Below are positions 22,183 to 32,398 of a stretch of DNA of 64,000 bases, piece by piece. The DNA is taken from NCBI GenBank assembly GCA_009193035.1, contig SWDT01000119.1:40986-104985 (forward strand), in the 5' to 3' direction. The stretch comes from Halicephalobus mephisto. Taxonomy: Eukaryota; Nematoda; Chromadorea; Rhabditida; Panagrolaimidae. The notes below the pieces were generated by a model. It did no database searches. It was not told where the DNA came from and was given only the letters and a program-made list of their open reading frames with translations. A program made the translations under genes and the position numbers. Each line of letters begins with the position of its first letter. Position 1 is the stretch's first letter.

Positions 22183-24079
22183 ATGCTAATGACCGGAGCT
22201 ATTCTCGTCATAGCCCAATTCTACAGTTTAGGGGAACAAGTCCTGGATCTCGTCGGGAACGGCCACGAGATATTCGGGCTTTATCAGGACATCATCCAGA
22301 AGGATCTAGGACCCGAAATCGACAGTATTCTTCTGGACCTCAAATCCGAATTCAAATGGACCATGAATGACGTCTGGAAACAAGCTTTGACAAATGACTA
22401 CAGACAGGTAAAATAAATTTATTTAAATTAATTACAGTAATTTTTGAAAATTTTTAAAATAAGTTTATTTAAATTAATTACAGTAATTTTAAAAATTTAA
22501 AATAAATTCAATTAATTAGAGTAGTTTTAAAAGTTTTCAAAAATGAATTTTATTAATTACAGTAATTTTGAGAAATTCTAAAAATAAGTTTATTTAAATT
22601 AATTACAGTAATTTTAAAAATTTTCAAAAATAAATTTAATTAATTAGAGTAATTTTTGAAAATTTTAAAAATAAATTTTATTAATTACAGTAATTTTAAA
22701 AATTTAAAATAAATTCAATTAGAGTAGTTTTAAAAATTTAAAATAAATTTTATTAATTACAGTAATTTTAAAAATTTTTTAAAAAGAATTTTATTAATTA
22801 CAGTAATTTTGAGGAGATCGAAATGAAAACAAGTACTTTGTTTAATTCGATAGAAATGTTTTTTCGACATCCATCGAATTCGTCCTTTGAAGATGCAAGA
22901 ATTATTTGTCTCCAGAATCAGCCCTTCAGAATCATGAACAACTTGAGATTCAAATTGGCGACAGGAGAATCTCTTTATTTCAGCCTTCTGAAGGTCCTTG
23001 GATGGAAATCAGAAGCCGCAAATTACGTGATGAAACATATCCAGAAAACTTTGGGGAAGTTGGTCATCAGTCACGCCTTTTGCAGAGGATTCAGAGGAAG
23101 ATCCGTCGGCGAAACCCCGGACCACGTGTTGGCTGTCTTGGATTCCGCGATGAAACTTCTTCATGAACAAAGACAGAAAGTCCCGAACATGCTGGAACCG
23201 GAATTCGTCAAAAAACATCTTCAAGAAATTTCTCAAAATTTTCCAAAATGTGGTGAAGAAAAAAATTGTAAACAAAAAATTGCAGAATTCGTTCTCGAAG
23301 ATCTTCAAAAAACTTTCGATTACGGTAAAAAATGGTCCATCAGAATTTCCCAAGATTCTGCTTGTTACGGTAAAATCGGTTTTTCGAGTCTTCAATCCAG
23401 GGTTTCTGAAGTCGACATCCTCGTCCATTTCACGAATCCTGTTTTTTCGTCTCCGATTTTTCCGGAATCTGAAGTCAACAAAACACTATTTCAGAATTCT
23501 CCAAAGTTTGAATTTTGGAAGTCCATATGTCCTCTTCCTTGGTTAGATCTCGGAAAAAAATTAATCCGAAATTCCTTCGAACAAATTCAAGATTACTGTA
23601 AAAACAAAAATTTGTGTGTTGTCTGCAAAACCGACGATACCGTAATCAACAACGGAAACTTCGCTCAGGCCACGTTCGACCCTTGCGTGACCCACAAGGC
23701 CCTGAGGGTCGTCATGGGGAACGAAGAGGACCAAATTCAGCATTTTCCTTCAGAAGACAAGTTCGATTTCGAAGACGGATTCAGATGGACAACAACTTTG
23801 AAAATAAAATTGGAAAAATGGAAAAATTTATTAAATAAATACAAAAAACAAATAACAACGACGACGAAAACCATCAGAGACGATCCTGAAGTGAAACTTC
23901 TGGCGAAGGAGATCGTTGAAGTCGTCGAGGAAAAGTTGGAAGAAGTCGAGCAGATCCGGCTGAACATGAGCCAGACCTACATCCAGCCAGAAAAACTCCA
24001 ATCCAACAACAGCCCCAAGAATTTCATTTTCAAGCCTTTGTTTTTTATTTTTATTTTTTTAACCGCATTTTATTATTGA
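22183..24079 (+). CDS. Secreted, probably GPI-anchored protein of unrecognised family (gene A)
   Basis: I do not recognise the family. Two exons, 22183-22407 and 22814-24079, phase 0, 496 residues. The N-terminus (MLMTGAILVIAQFYSLG) looks like a signal peptide. The C-terminus ends in about 18 hydrophobic residues (FKPLFFIFIFLTAFYY) with no charged tail, as in GPI-anchored precursors. Between lie about 11 Cys, several paired as KCGEEKNC, DYCKNKNLCVVC, DPC, plus HAFC. A basic/acidic coiled-coil-like stretch precedes the tail (about 400-455). It is paralogous over its full length to gene B: EIE at the second exon start, LVISHAFC/LVLNHAFC, TFDYGKKWSIRISQ/EFNYGQIFTIRVSQ. The acceptor at 22813 was chosen because it aligns with gene B. 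The intron is made of TTAATTACAGTAATTTT tandem units. A cell-surface or secreted role is inferred only. Confidence 0.8.
22408..22813. repeat. Minisatellite filling the intron of gene A
   Basis: About nine diverged units of 40-48 bases, each with ATTAATTACAGTAATTTT followed by AAAAATTTAAAATAA. Each unit carries a potential TTACAG acceptor, so alternative acceptor use is conceivable; only the last one gives the frame shared with the paralogue. Confidence 0.7.
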
Positions 24080-24253
24080 AAATTTTTTAATTTGAAATAT
24101 TTTATTTTTTCAAATATCCATGAATATTCGATAAAATTTCCGGTGATTCATCCAGATGAAATTCAGAAAGATAATTTTTTGATGAAATAATTCTAATCAA
24201 TATTCAGGTCAATAAAAACACAAAAATTAAATTTAATTAAAATCCGCAATGTG

Positions 24254-24335
24254 CGCGCAACGTCCGGGCAAGCTGCCAAACCAATTTGAAATTTTTTAAA
24301 TAAAAACTTTCTTAAAAATTATTTTTATTTTTTTG
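24254..24335 (+). repeat. Left arm of long-range inverted repeat (partner 33611-33690)
   Basis: Contains GCAACGTCCGGGCAAGCTGCCA followed by about 38 bases (AAATTTTTTAAATAAAAACT onward) that are identical, inverted, near 33650. Together the arms bracket about 9.3 kb containing the Srg-like receptor and gene B. Confidence 0.7.
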
Positions 24336-24444
24336 ATTTAATTTTATTTACAAGTTATAAATAATGCTGTAATTTAGCTTTTTTGATTTTGTACAGTAGA
24401 AAGTTGATGTGTAGTTGTTTCGAAATTTCAAAGTTGGTTTCATA

Positions 24445-24867
24445 TACAAAAAAACATAAATTTTACTTCAATAACAAATGTAAATCACTACTATTAAGTT
24501 ACAATTTCCGTCACAAAAGCAAAATATTCATGAAAAATGTGATAATTGTGTCATATTTTTGTTTAATTTCGTAATTTTTATGGAGCCAAAAGTAATGCTT
24601 TTTGTGTTAACTTAGTGTAACTATACATTCAATCTAGTGTATTCGATATGTCAGAGCCGTTTCAATGTATAGATATATCATATACAATCCACCAATATCA
24701 ATATAAAAAAACTAACTTTTACCTCAATAACAAATGTAAATCGCTACTATTAAGTTACAATTTCCGTCACAAAAGCAAAATATTCATGAAAATGTGATAA
24801 TTGTGTCACATTTTTGCTTAATTTCGCAATTGTTACAGAGCCAAAAGTTACGCTTTTTGTGTGTATA
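24445..24867. mobile_element. Composite: MITE A - satellite spacer - MITE A
   Basis: Same structure and orientation as 19085-19492. MITE copies at about 24445-24608 and 24703-24867; the spacer carries TCGATATGTCAGAGCCGTTT and CAATCCACCAATATC. No coding sequence. Confidence 0.7.
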
Positions 24868-25839
24868 TAAATTTTATTTCGATTCAAATAATAAGGTTTA
24901 CAGAAAGTCCCACTGACATTGAGAAAAGTCTCACGAGTGTGGGTAATTGATTTCAACTGAGAACCATTGCGACTGAATCCTAGAAAATCTGTTTTCCAGT
25001 TTCAAAGTTGTTTCATATGTAGATTTTATTTCTATCAAACTAACTTTAAATATGTTGGATCGAGCACTGTCTATTTGAGTGGAAGCTTGTATAACTTTGG
25101 TCCCGAAGAGAAATACCCTGAGGACCAACGAAAGATGTACGATTGCGGGTTGGCAGTAATTTTAAAATTGCGCAATAATTTTTGTAGAGTTGTGAATATC
25201 TCTTACATCCGGCTCTATAAAGTTGTTTTATATATATATATTTCTCGTCTACACGCGGATCAGGAACCCCTAATCACGATCTAACAAAGTGTAATGAAAC
25301 ATTTCTTTTAAAATAGTTTCACGAATATGAATAATTGACTTTCGTTTAGGACCAACTTTGAAATCTCAGGAATTCACATTTAAATTTTATTTTGATTAAA
25401 ATAATAACAATATTTCGGTTGTCAAAAAACTTCATATTTCTTTGATTTTTGTTCTCTAAAAATGAATAAAATTATAACTTTCGGATAAAATGATGGGATT
25501 TAAAATTAGAAAGCGATTTCGAAACATCCACTTAGCCTGTTCCAACGCCGCAAGTTTCGAAATTTGGTTTTCGGTAGACTACAGACTTCGGAGGGATTAC
25601 TTTGTTAATTTTTCGAACAAATGTGTAAACTAATAAAGTTTGGTAAAATTATTAGTCCCTACTTTAGTTTCCCAAGTAATTACGGAGACTTTTTACAGCG
25701 ACATATATCGACATGTTTTATTTCATTAAAGTTGTGATTATATGAACTTTAAAACTAGCAAAAGTAGAAATTCCAATTTCCTTTCTTATTAATCATAGCG
25801 AACGAGACATAAAGATAAAATTAGAACGAAAGACAATAA

Positions 25840-26230
25840 TAATAATAAAGTAGGAGAACGATAATAACATAGGTGATTTGCAGTGACATCTGAGAGCAAT
25901 CAACACATAAGAGTTTATAACTACGGTATCCATAATTCGATTCAGACTGAGCCCGATCGGTGGTAGAATCACATTCCAAAGAAGATTGGTCTTAACTGAG
26001 CAAAATCAACGTGCTTATAATTACTTAACTCTAGCGAAACCGACCTGAGTAGGTTGATTCCACTCAGAATCAATCCTTGTCAGATTACATTTCTACCATC
26101 GATCGGGCTCAGTCTGAATCGAATTATGGATACCGTAGTTATCAACTCTTATATGTTGGTTACCTTCAGATGTCACTGCAAATTACCCGCCAAGACGAAC
26201 CTATGCCCTCTTACTTCTTAATTTCGGGGT
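25840..26230. mobile_element. Foldback element with arms of about 100 bases
   Basis: Left arm (about 25872-25975) GCAGTGACATCTGAG..CTACGGTATCCATAATTCG..CAGACTGAGCCCGATCG is mirrored by the right arm (about 26085-26190) CGATCGGGCTCAGTCTGAAT..ATTATGGATACCGTAG..AGATGTCACTGC. The roughly 110-base centre is itself partly palindromic (GATTGGTCTTAACTGAGC against CCACTCAGAATCAATC). An 87-codon open frame across the right arm is incidental. Confidence 0.8.
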
Positions 26231-26591
26231 GTACTGACAGTAAACAGTTACTTCCTCTTCGCAAATGGTCCGTCGTTATTCTTCCACTCCATCGACAGCA
26301 GAATTTTTCTGTTTTAATAAATTTAAATTTTCTAATTTAATGTTTTTTAAAATTATTTTTAATATTTTGAATTTCACCAGAGCATTCCTGAAATTTAAGT
26401 ATTATTGAATTACTATCTTAAGATAAACATGTTTATTTGAGTACCGTATTTCCCTAAGGACAGAATTTGATTTTTAATGCTTCCAATTGACTACATTCAA
26501 TCACTGGATTTCTGTCTTCTTAATTGAGTTTTTTTAAATTTCTTTGACGAGAAATTTCTCAAACGAAATTTAATATAACAGAAACTACCTA

Positions 26592-26998
26592 TACACAAAA
26601 AACGTAACTTTTGGCTCTGTAACAATTGCGAAATTAAGCAAAAATATGACACAATTGTTACATTTTCATGAATATTTTACCTTTGTGACGGAAATTGTAA
26701 CTTAATAGTAGCGATTTACATTTGTTATGGAAGTAAAATTTATGTTTTTTTATGTTGATATTGGTGGATTGTATATGATATATCTATACATTGAAACGGC
26801 TCTGACATATCGGATATATTAGATTGAATGTATAGTTACATTAACTTTACACAAAAAACGTAACTTTTGGCTCCATAATAAAAATATGACACAATTATCA
26901 CATTTTTCATGACTATTTTGCTTTTGTGACGGAAATTGTAACGGATTAGTAACGATTACCATTTGTTACTACACCAAAAGTTTCGCTTTTCTGTGTGT
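26592..26998. mobile_element. Composite MITE A unit, inverted copy
   Basis: Mirror-oriented version of the 19085 and 24445 units. Copies at about 26592-26753 and 26848-26998 with the satellite spacer between them (TTGGTGGATTGTATATGATA, CGGCTCTGACATATCGGAT). Confidence 0.7.
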
Positions 26999-27233
26999 AC
27001 TTGCGAATTTTTTGTTTCGACATCTTCGGCGAATTCTAAAAATAAATATTTTCAGGAAAGTCTGACTACCATCGTCATAAAAGTACATTTATTTGGGAAT
27101 TATCTAGGATTCGAAACACGAGATTTGATTCTCCCCAACCTACAGTACACTTGTTCATTGATTGAATATCTTGGATATTCTACTGTAAAATCTAATTTTT
27201 TAAACTATAACTGGAGGAAATTAATTTTTCAGA

Positions 27234-28214
27234 ATGATTTCAGAAGATCCTACATATGCTAATGTGAGCGTTATAGTTTCGTCGTGTTACATATTTCCGA
27301 CTTGCGTTCTTTACTGTCTTATTGTAAATGCAATTATTACTTCGAAACTGCCAACATTGAAATCTCCGTTTTATAGGATATTTTTAATGCTATCTGTCAC
27401 TAATATTTGTCTTTGTTTTATTGACTTATTTTACCTAAGGTTTATCCGAGCTCCGATGTTCAACAAATTTTTTGCTTTATTTCCTGAAAAAAGTTTTTTC
27501 ATTACTTTGACCCCAATTTTGTCTTATCATTTGTTCATTGTTTCTTTTATTTTGGATTTTTTTATTGGTCTTAATAGATTTACCGTAATATTTCTTAAAA
27601 TTTCTCACGTGGCCTTCTGGAGAAAGGCCTTCAAGTACGTGATTCTGAGCATCGTGGTCCTTCCGAATCTGTTCACTTGGCACTTCTGGATTATCGACGT
27701 CAGAGTTCAGGTCTTTAATTCGTCGAATCCGGATTTGGGATACACCTGGGACCACACGAAGTCCTATCTAGTCCCCTTCATGGAGAACGGCAGGAATCTG
27801 ATGATAGTCGTTTTTTCAACTTCCGTTCCTGTTTTCTTTTTTAATATTTACGTCTCTTATTATTTGTTAAAACAAAGATTAACTCGAAAAGAGTACATAA
27901 AATCCGCCGATGTCAAGTTGTTTATTTTTAGTCTTTTGTTGTTTTTTGCGAATTTGACGACAGGGTTCGTCCAGATGGCCTTCGCCGTCCTGACCCCCTA
28001 TGTTGAATACCACAACTTCCTAAGGGGCCTCTTCAAGTACCAGTTCTACCTCTTCGACATCAGAGATCTGGCTCCAGGCTGGTTCATCCTGATCACGAGC
28101 TCGGAATTGAGGAAAGAGATCTTCGACCAGTTCACGCCACCAAGAATAAAATTACGTTTTTCTTCAATCACTAAAAATGTTACAAATGTTTCGAAAAGTA
28201 TATTCGTTACGTAG
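27234..28214 (+). CDS. Seven-transmembrane chemoreceptor, Srg-like
   Basis: Single-exon nematode chemosensory GPCR, 326 residues, the usual length for Srg. Srg-like features: SPFYRIFLMLSVTNI in the first intracellular loop and TM2, ILDFFIGLNRFTVI at TM3 (about 105-118), long hydrophobic TM4 and TM5, KLFIFSLLLFFANLTTG at TM6, and DLAPGWFILITSSELRKEIF at TM7 and the start of the C-tail (about 285-305). The ATG lies one base after TAATTTTTCAG, a strong trans-splice acceptor. No disruption. The lack of introns differs from most Srg genes and could reflect intron loss. Ligand and cell type unknown. Confidence 0.88.
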   Translation: MISEDPTYANVSVIVSSCYIFPTCVLYCLIVNAIITSKLPTLKSPFYRIFLMLSVTNICLCFIDLFYLRFIRAPMFNKFFALFPEKSFFITLTPILSYHLFIVSFILDFFIGLNRFTVIFLKISHVAFWRKAFKYVILSIVVLPNLFTWHFWIIDVRVQVFNSSNPDLGYTWDHTKSYLVPFMENGRNLMIVVFSTSVPVFFFNIYVSYYLLKQRLTRKEYIKSADVKLFIFSLLLFFANLTTGFVQMAFAVLTPYVEYHNFLRGLFKYQFYLFDIRDLAPGWFILITSSELRKEIFDQFTPPRIKLRFSSITKNVTNVSKSIFVT

Positions 28215-28599
28215 AAAATTTACGATTACTGTTGTTAGGACAGAAACTACTGTAGAAAAACTAGACCTGGAGAGATAGCCTGAATATCAGGGACTCTAGA
28301 ATACTGTAGGACAAGAGTTAAGCTTCCGGTTGTCTACTGTAACTGTTATATTCATTGTTTGTCTGTACTTTATTTGTTAAGTAAAAATTTGTAATTTTTT
28401 TTCATTCCTAATCTTAACTGTAAAGTCAGAAAAAGTTTCAAAATAGTATTTACTACAAAAAATAAAAATGATGATTGTTGTGGACAATGGAACAAACAAG
28501 ATCGGATGATCGATCTCTTGACCGAAACAAACGTGATTTTTAATCATATTCAAAAATTCAAAAGCATCAGCTTTACGAAATCGTCCCCATATGAATTTC

Positions 28600-29060
28600 A
28601 AAAATTTCAAAATTATATAAGTTTCATTAGATTCTGGATAATTTTAGAAACATCTACAAGATTATAGAAAATTTGAGAATTTTTAACTAGATTTTAGGAA
28701 ATTATAAAAAACTTCGGAATTTTTAACTAGATTTTAGAAGATTATAGAAAATTTTACAATTTTTAATTAAATTTTAGGAAATTATAAAAAACTTCGGAAT
28801 TTTTAACTAGATTTTAGAAGATTATAGAAAATTTCGGAATTTTTAATTAGATTTTAGAAAATTCTAAAAAATTTCAGAATTTTTAATTAGTTTTTAGAAA
28901 ATTTCAGAATTTTTAATTAAATTTTAGAAAATTCTAAAATATTTCAGAATTTCTAATTAGATTCTAGAATTTTTGACATAATTCTAAAAAGTTTTATAAA
29001 ATTTCAAAAATTAATTAGATTCTTAAAAATTTCAGAATCTTCAAAAAATTCTGAAAATTT
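28600..29060. repeat. Minisatellite, about 46-base unit
   Basis: Roughly nine diverged copies containing TTCGGAATTTTTAACTAGATT and TAGAAAATTATAAAAAA. No coding potential. Confidence 0.65.
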
Positions 29061-29240
29061 GTGATTTTACAAAATTTTTTAAATTTTCGCAAAATTTCAA
29101 AATTGATAAAATTTTAATTTTATTCCGTATTTTTTATTTTTTATAATTTCTTCATCAATATTCCATCACGAAAGGCATCCTGAACTGAGTCAGTCGACGG
29201 ATGACTCAGCGACAATTCATCCAGAGAGCCGGATTGTCCG

Positions 29241-29345
29241 TTATCAGTCTTTGATCCGGTCTCTTGGCCGTGTTTTTATCCAATTTTAAAAAACAAATAT
29301 TTCTCGGAATCAGAGTCATCCATTTTGGAAATCAAGGATATAAAA
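29241..29345 (+). promoter_or_regulatory. GATA-type site and TATA box of gene B
   Basis: TTATCAGT at 29241 (TGATAA on the other strand) and TATAAAA at 29339-29345, about 40 bases before the ATG. This parallels the promoter of paralogue A. Confidence 0.45.
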
Positions 29346-29384
29346 GCCGTTTTCGAATAAGATCTCGGCCAGAAAAAATCAAAA

Positions 29385-32300
29385 ATGAAAACTTGGATTT
29401 TTTTGATTTTTTTTGTAACTGGAAGTCAGGGGATCGATCCCACCTGGATCTGGGACTTGATCAAATTAGTGAAGGACATATCCAAAATTGCCGAGACCGT
29501 CAACGACATCAAGGGAGTTTCGTTGACTCAAGACATGGCCTTGGACCTCCAGAAGCTGAGGAAACAGACGGAGAGGGGGATTCCGGATCTCAAGTGGACC
29601 ATACTACAACAGAGATACGATCAAGTTAGTTTTCAAAAATAAATTTTCCCAAGTTTAATGATTTTTAAAAATTAATTTTTTTCAAAATCATTTATTCTAT
29701 CAAAATCAATTTTTTAAAATATTTTTAACTTAATTTTTTAAAATATTTATAAATTAATTTTTTTAAATATTTTTAAAATTAATTTTTTTCAAAATCATTT
29801 ATTCTATCAAAATCAATTTTTTTTAATATTTTTAAAATTAATTTTTTTAAATATTTCTAAATTAATTTTTTTTAAAATATTTTTAAAATTGCAATTATTA
29901 AAGGAAATAGAAATCCCTTCGGCTATCGTATTCCGCTCATCTAACGAGTTTCTGAAGCGACCGAATGAATACAACAAATACAGACTCCAATTGGCTTGTC
30001 AGAAGTACTGGCCAAGTTTCATCATGCAGGTAATCATTATTGTCATTTATTTTCAATTTTGAATAATTTTAAAACAGGATATTTCGAAAATTATTATATC
30101 ATCATTTTTATGATATTGAAATTTCAATGTAAACGTGAAAATACCAAAAAAAATATAGTCATACATAATTTACATACAGAGTTTTGCGAAAATCGAAAAT
30201 GATAAAAATAAATTTATTCACGCTCAAAAAAATCGACAAAAAAGTTTGATAAATTTGACTCGCATTGGTTTATATTTAAAAAAAAATGACTGAATTGACT
30301 CGCACTTAAAATTTAGAAATGAACGGTTTGGTAAATTCGACTCGCGCTGGTTTATATTTAAAAAAAATGACTGAACTGATTCGTATTTGAAATTTAGGAA
30401 TGAACGGTTTGATAAATTCGACTCGCATTGGTTTATATTTTAAAAAAAATGACTGAACTGATTCGTATTTGAAATTTAGAAATGAACGGTTTGATAAATT
30501 TGACTCGCGCTGGTTTATATATTGAAAAAAAAGAATGACTGAACTGATTCGTACTTGAAATTTAGGAATGAACGGTTCATTGGAATGATTTGATAACTTT
30601 AATCGCACTGGTTTATATATTGAAAAAAATAAATGATATGACTCGTATAAGATTTAAAAATCATTAAAATGGTCTGGTAAACTTGACTCGCACTGGTTTT
30701 TAGCATACAAGAGAATGATTAGGCTAACTCGCATTTAACGAAAAAAGTTTTTTCGTTGGAACATTTCGCCAGAACTTGCCGCGTATGAAAATATTTAAAT
30801 AAGAATTTTTTTTTATTTTTTATTTTTGTAAATAAGAAATTTTTTAATTTTGTAAATAAGAAATTTTTTAAAATTTTTTAATTTTGTAAATAAGAAATTG
30901 TTTTTTATTTTTTAATTTTGTAAATAAGAAATTTTTTTTTATTTTTGTAAATAATAAAATGATTTTTGTAGTATCTCCACATGATGCTCGACGACCAAGG
31001 CAGGAGCTGGTATCTCGAACAACTCGAAATTTTGCATTTTTCTTCGAGCGAAGCCAGCCTACTGAAGGACCAAGTGATGAATTCTGTCGAAGAATTGGTC
31101 CTGAATCATGCTTTTTGTAGCTCATTCTACGACATCTTCGACAAGGACACTGTAGAACATACATTGATGATTGCTTCCAACATATCTTCGTTGTTGAATC
31201 AACAAATGCAAAAAGCGAGTCAACTGTATTACCCCAGGCATTTTGAGCTTTTCGCTGAACAATTTATCGACAACTTTGACTCTGGAAGCTGTGGATCGAA
31301 AATCGAATGTAATCGAAAACTAGGTTTCGAATTGGAAAAATCTTTAAAAAAAGAATTCAATTATGGGTAAATTTCAATTTTTTTAAAATTAATTTTTAAA
31401 ATTTCAATTTTTTTTAAAATTAATTTAAAAAATTTCAATTTCTTTAAAAATTAATTTAAAAAATTTCAATTTTTTTAAAAATTAATTTTTAAAATTTCAG
31501 ACAAATTTTCACCATAAGAGTTTCCCAGAAGGAACCCTATTTCACCGGTCGGATTCCAAAAGATAAAGTTATCGAAATTAAATCCAACGGTTTTAATGTT
31601 CTTATTTACAAAACTGATGACGTCATAGATCCTCCGGAAATCGATCAAGGTATTCAAAATGCTCTGGATTCTTACGATAGCTTCTTCATGATCCAGAATA
31701 GACTCTGTAACTGGAACCCCTTTAATCCCGTCGGGACCCTCCAGAAGGTCTTCTCCGTCATCGATTCTTACTGTGGAAATTCAACTTTTTGTACAATTAC
31801 GAAATACGACCACAACGCTCAAATGACGAAGACGAAAAACATCGCTTCTAGATGTTTCTACTTTGTCTGTTTCCCGTTCTTCAAAGCACTCACCGTAATC
31901 CAAGGAATTCCAGACAGATATGAAGGAACAGAAAATCGAGTTGTTTTTACCAATGAAGGATCGCTCTGGGAAGATGTGCTGAAGACAGCAGTGAAGCTTT
32001 GGGAGCAAAGATGGGAAGCAGTCAAGAGGTCAAAACGAGAACTGAAAAGTCTAGGAAATCAAAAAGGTCAAGAAGGTCAAAGAAGTAAAAAAGGCCAAGA
32101 AGGTCAAGGAGGTCAAAAAGATCTAAGAAGTCAAGAAGGTCAAGGAGGTCAAGAAGATCTAAGAAGTCAAGGAGGTCAAGAAGACGAAGGAATTTCGGAA
32201 AATCAACAAATTAACATTTTCCATGCTACAGAAGTAGCTACAGAACTGCTTCATGAATTAGAAAAGGATATATCTAAAAACATGGAAAATGAATGGACAA

Positions 32301-32398
32301 AATCCAAAATTATTAATGCAGCACAAAAATCAACGGGTTCATCTTTCTCTTTTTCGATCTTTTTTATTTTTATAATCACTCTGCCGAGGTTTTTATAA
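29385..32398 (+). CDS. Secreted, probably GPI-anchored protein of unrecognised family (gene B)
   Basis: Paralogue of gene A; family not recognised. Exons 29385-29624, 29904-30029, 30972-31366 and 31501-32398, phases consistent, 552 residues. A signal peptide is clear (MKTWIFLIFFVTGSQG). The C-terminus is a hydrophobic GPI-type tail (SFSFSIFFIFIITLPRFL). Conserved Cys include HAFC, SGSCGSKIEC, RLC, YCGNSTFC. Compared with gene A it has extra introns and an inserted Gln/Gly/Glu/Lys/Ser-rich tract (about residues 440-487) built from GQEGQ, GGQ and DLRSQ repeats, followed by an acidic helix region. Intron 2 holds an 82-base minisatellite. The large divergence from A with a preserved Cys pattern suggests a rapidly evolving extracellular protein. 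Function unknown. Confidence 0.8.
30236..30720. repeat. Minisatellite, about 82-base unit, in intron 2 of gene B
   Basis: About six copies; GAACGGTTT recurs at 30321, 30402, 30484 and 30570. Each unit has ATAAATTCGACTCGC, TGGTTTATAT and AATGACTGAACTGATTCG. The antisense strand is open for 100 codons only because the unit lacks stops in that frame. Confidence 0.75.

Larger units (their letters stand above)
24080..27233. other. Repeat-rich spacer between gene A and the Srg-like receptor
   Basis: No gene recognised. Contents in order: one arm of a long-range inverted repeat (24254-24335), composite MITE unit (about 24445-24867), an unclassified stretch (24870-25860), a foldback element (about 25840-26230), and an inverted composite MITE unit (26592-26998). 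The spacer ends with TAATTTTTCAG one base before the receptor ATG. Confidence 0.5.
28215..29384. other. Spacer upstream of gene B
   Basis: 28236-28345 resembles the LTR-like repeat at 9107 (TGTTAGGACAGAAACTACT start) but is truncated. 28600-29060 is a minisatellite of about 46 bases (AATTTTTAACTAGATTTTAGAAGATTATAGAAAA type, about nine copies). 29165-29384 is the gene B promoter. No gene recognised. Confidence 0.5.

Noticed and set aside
26963..27262. 99-codon plus-strand frame before the Srg-like receptor
   Set aside because: Starts inside a MITE end and overlaps the receptor start in another frame; composition is not coding-like.
30868..31164. Minus-strand frame opposite exon 3 of gene B
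   Set aside because: Shadow of the plus-strand coding exon, which has paralogue support.
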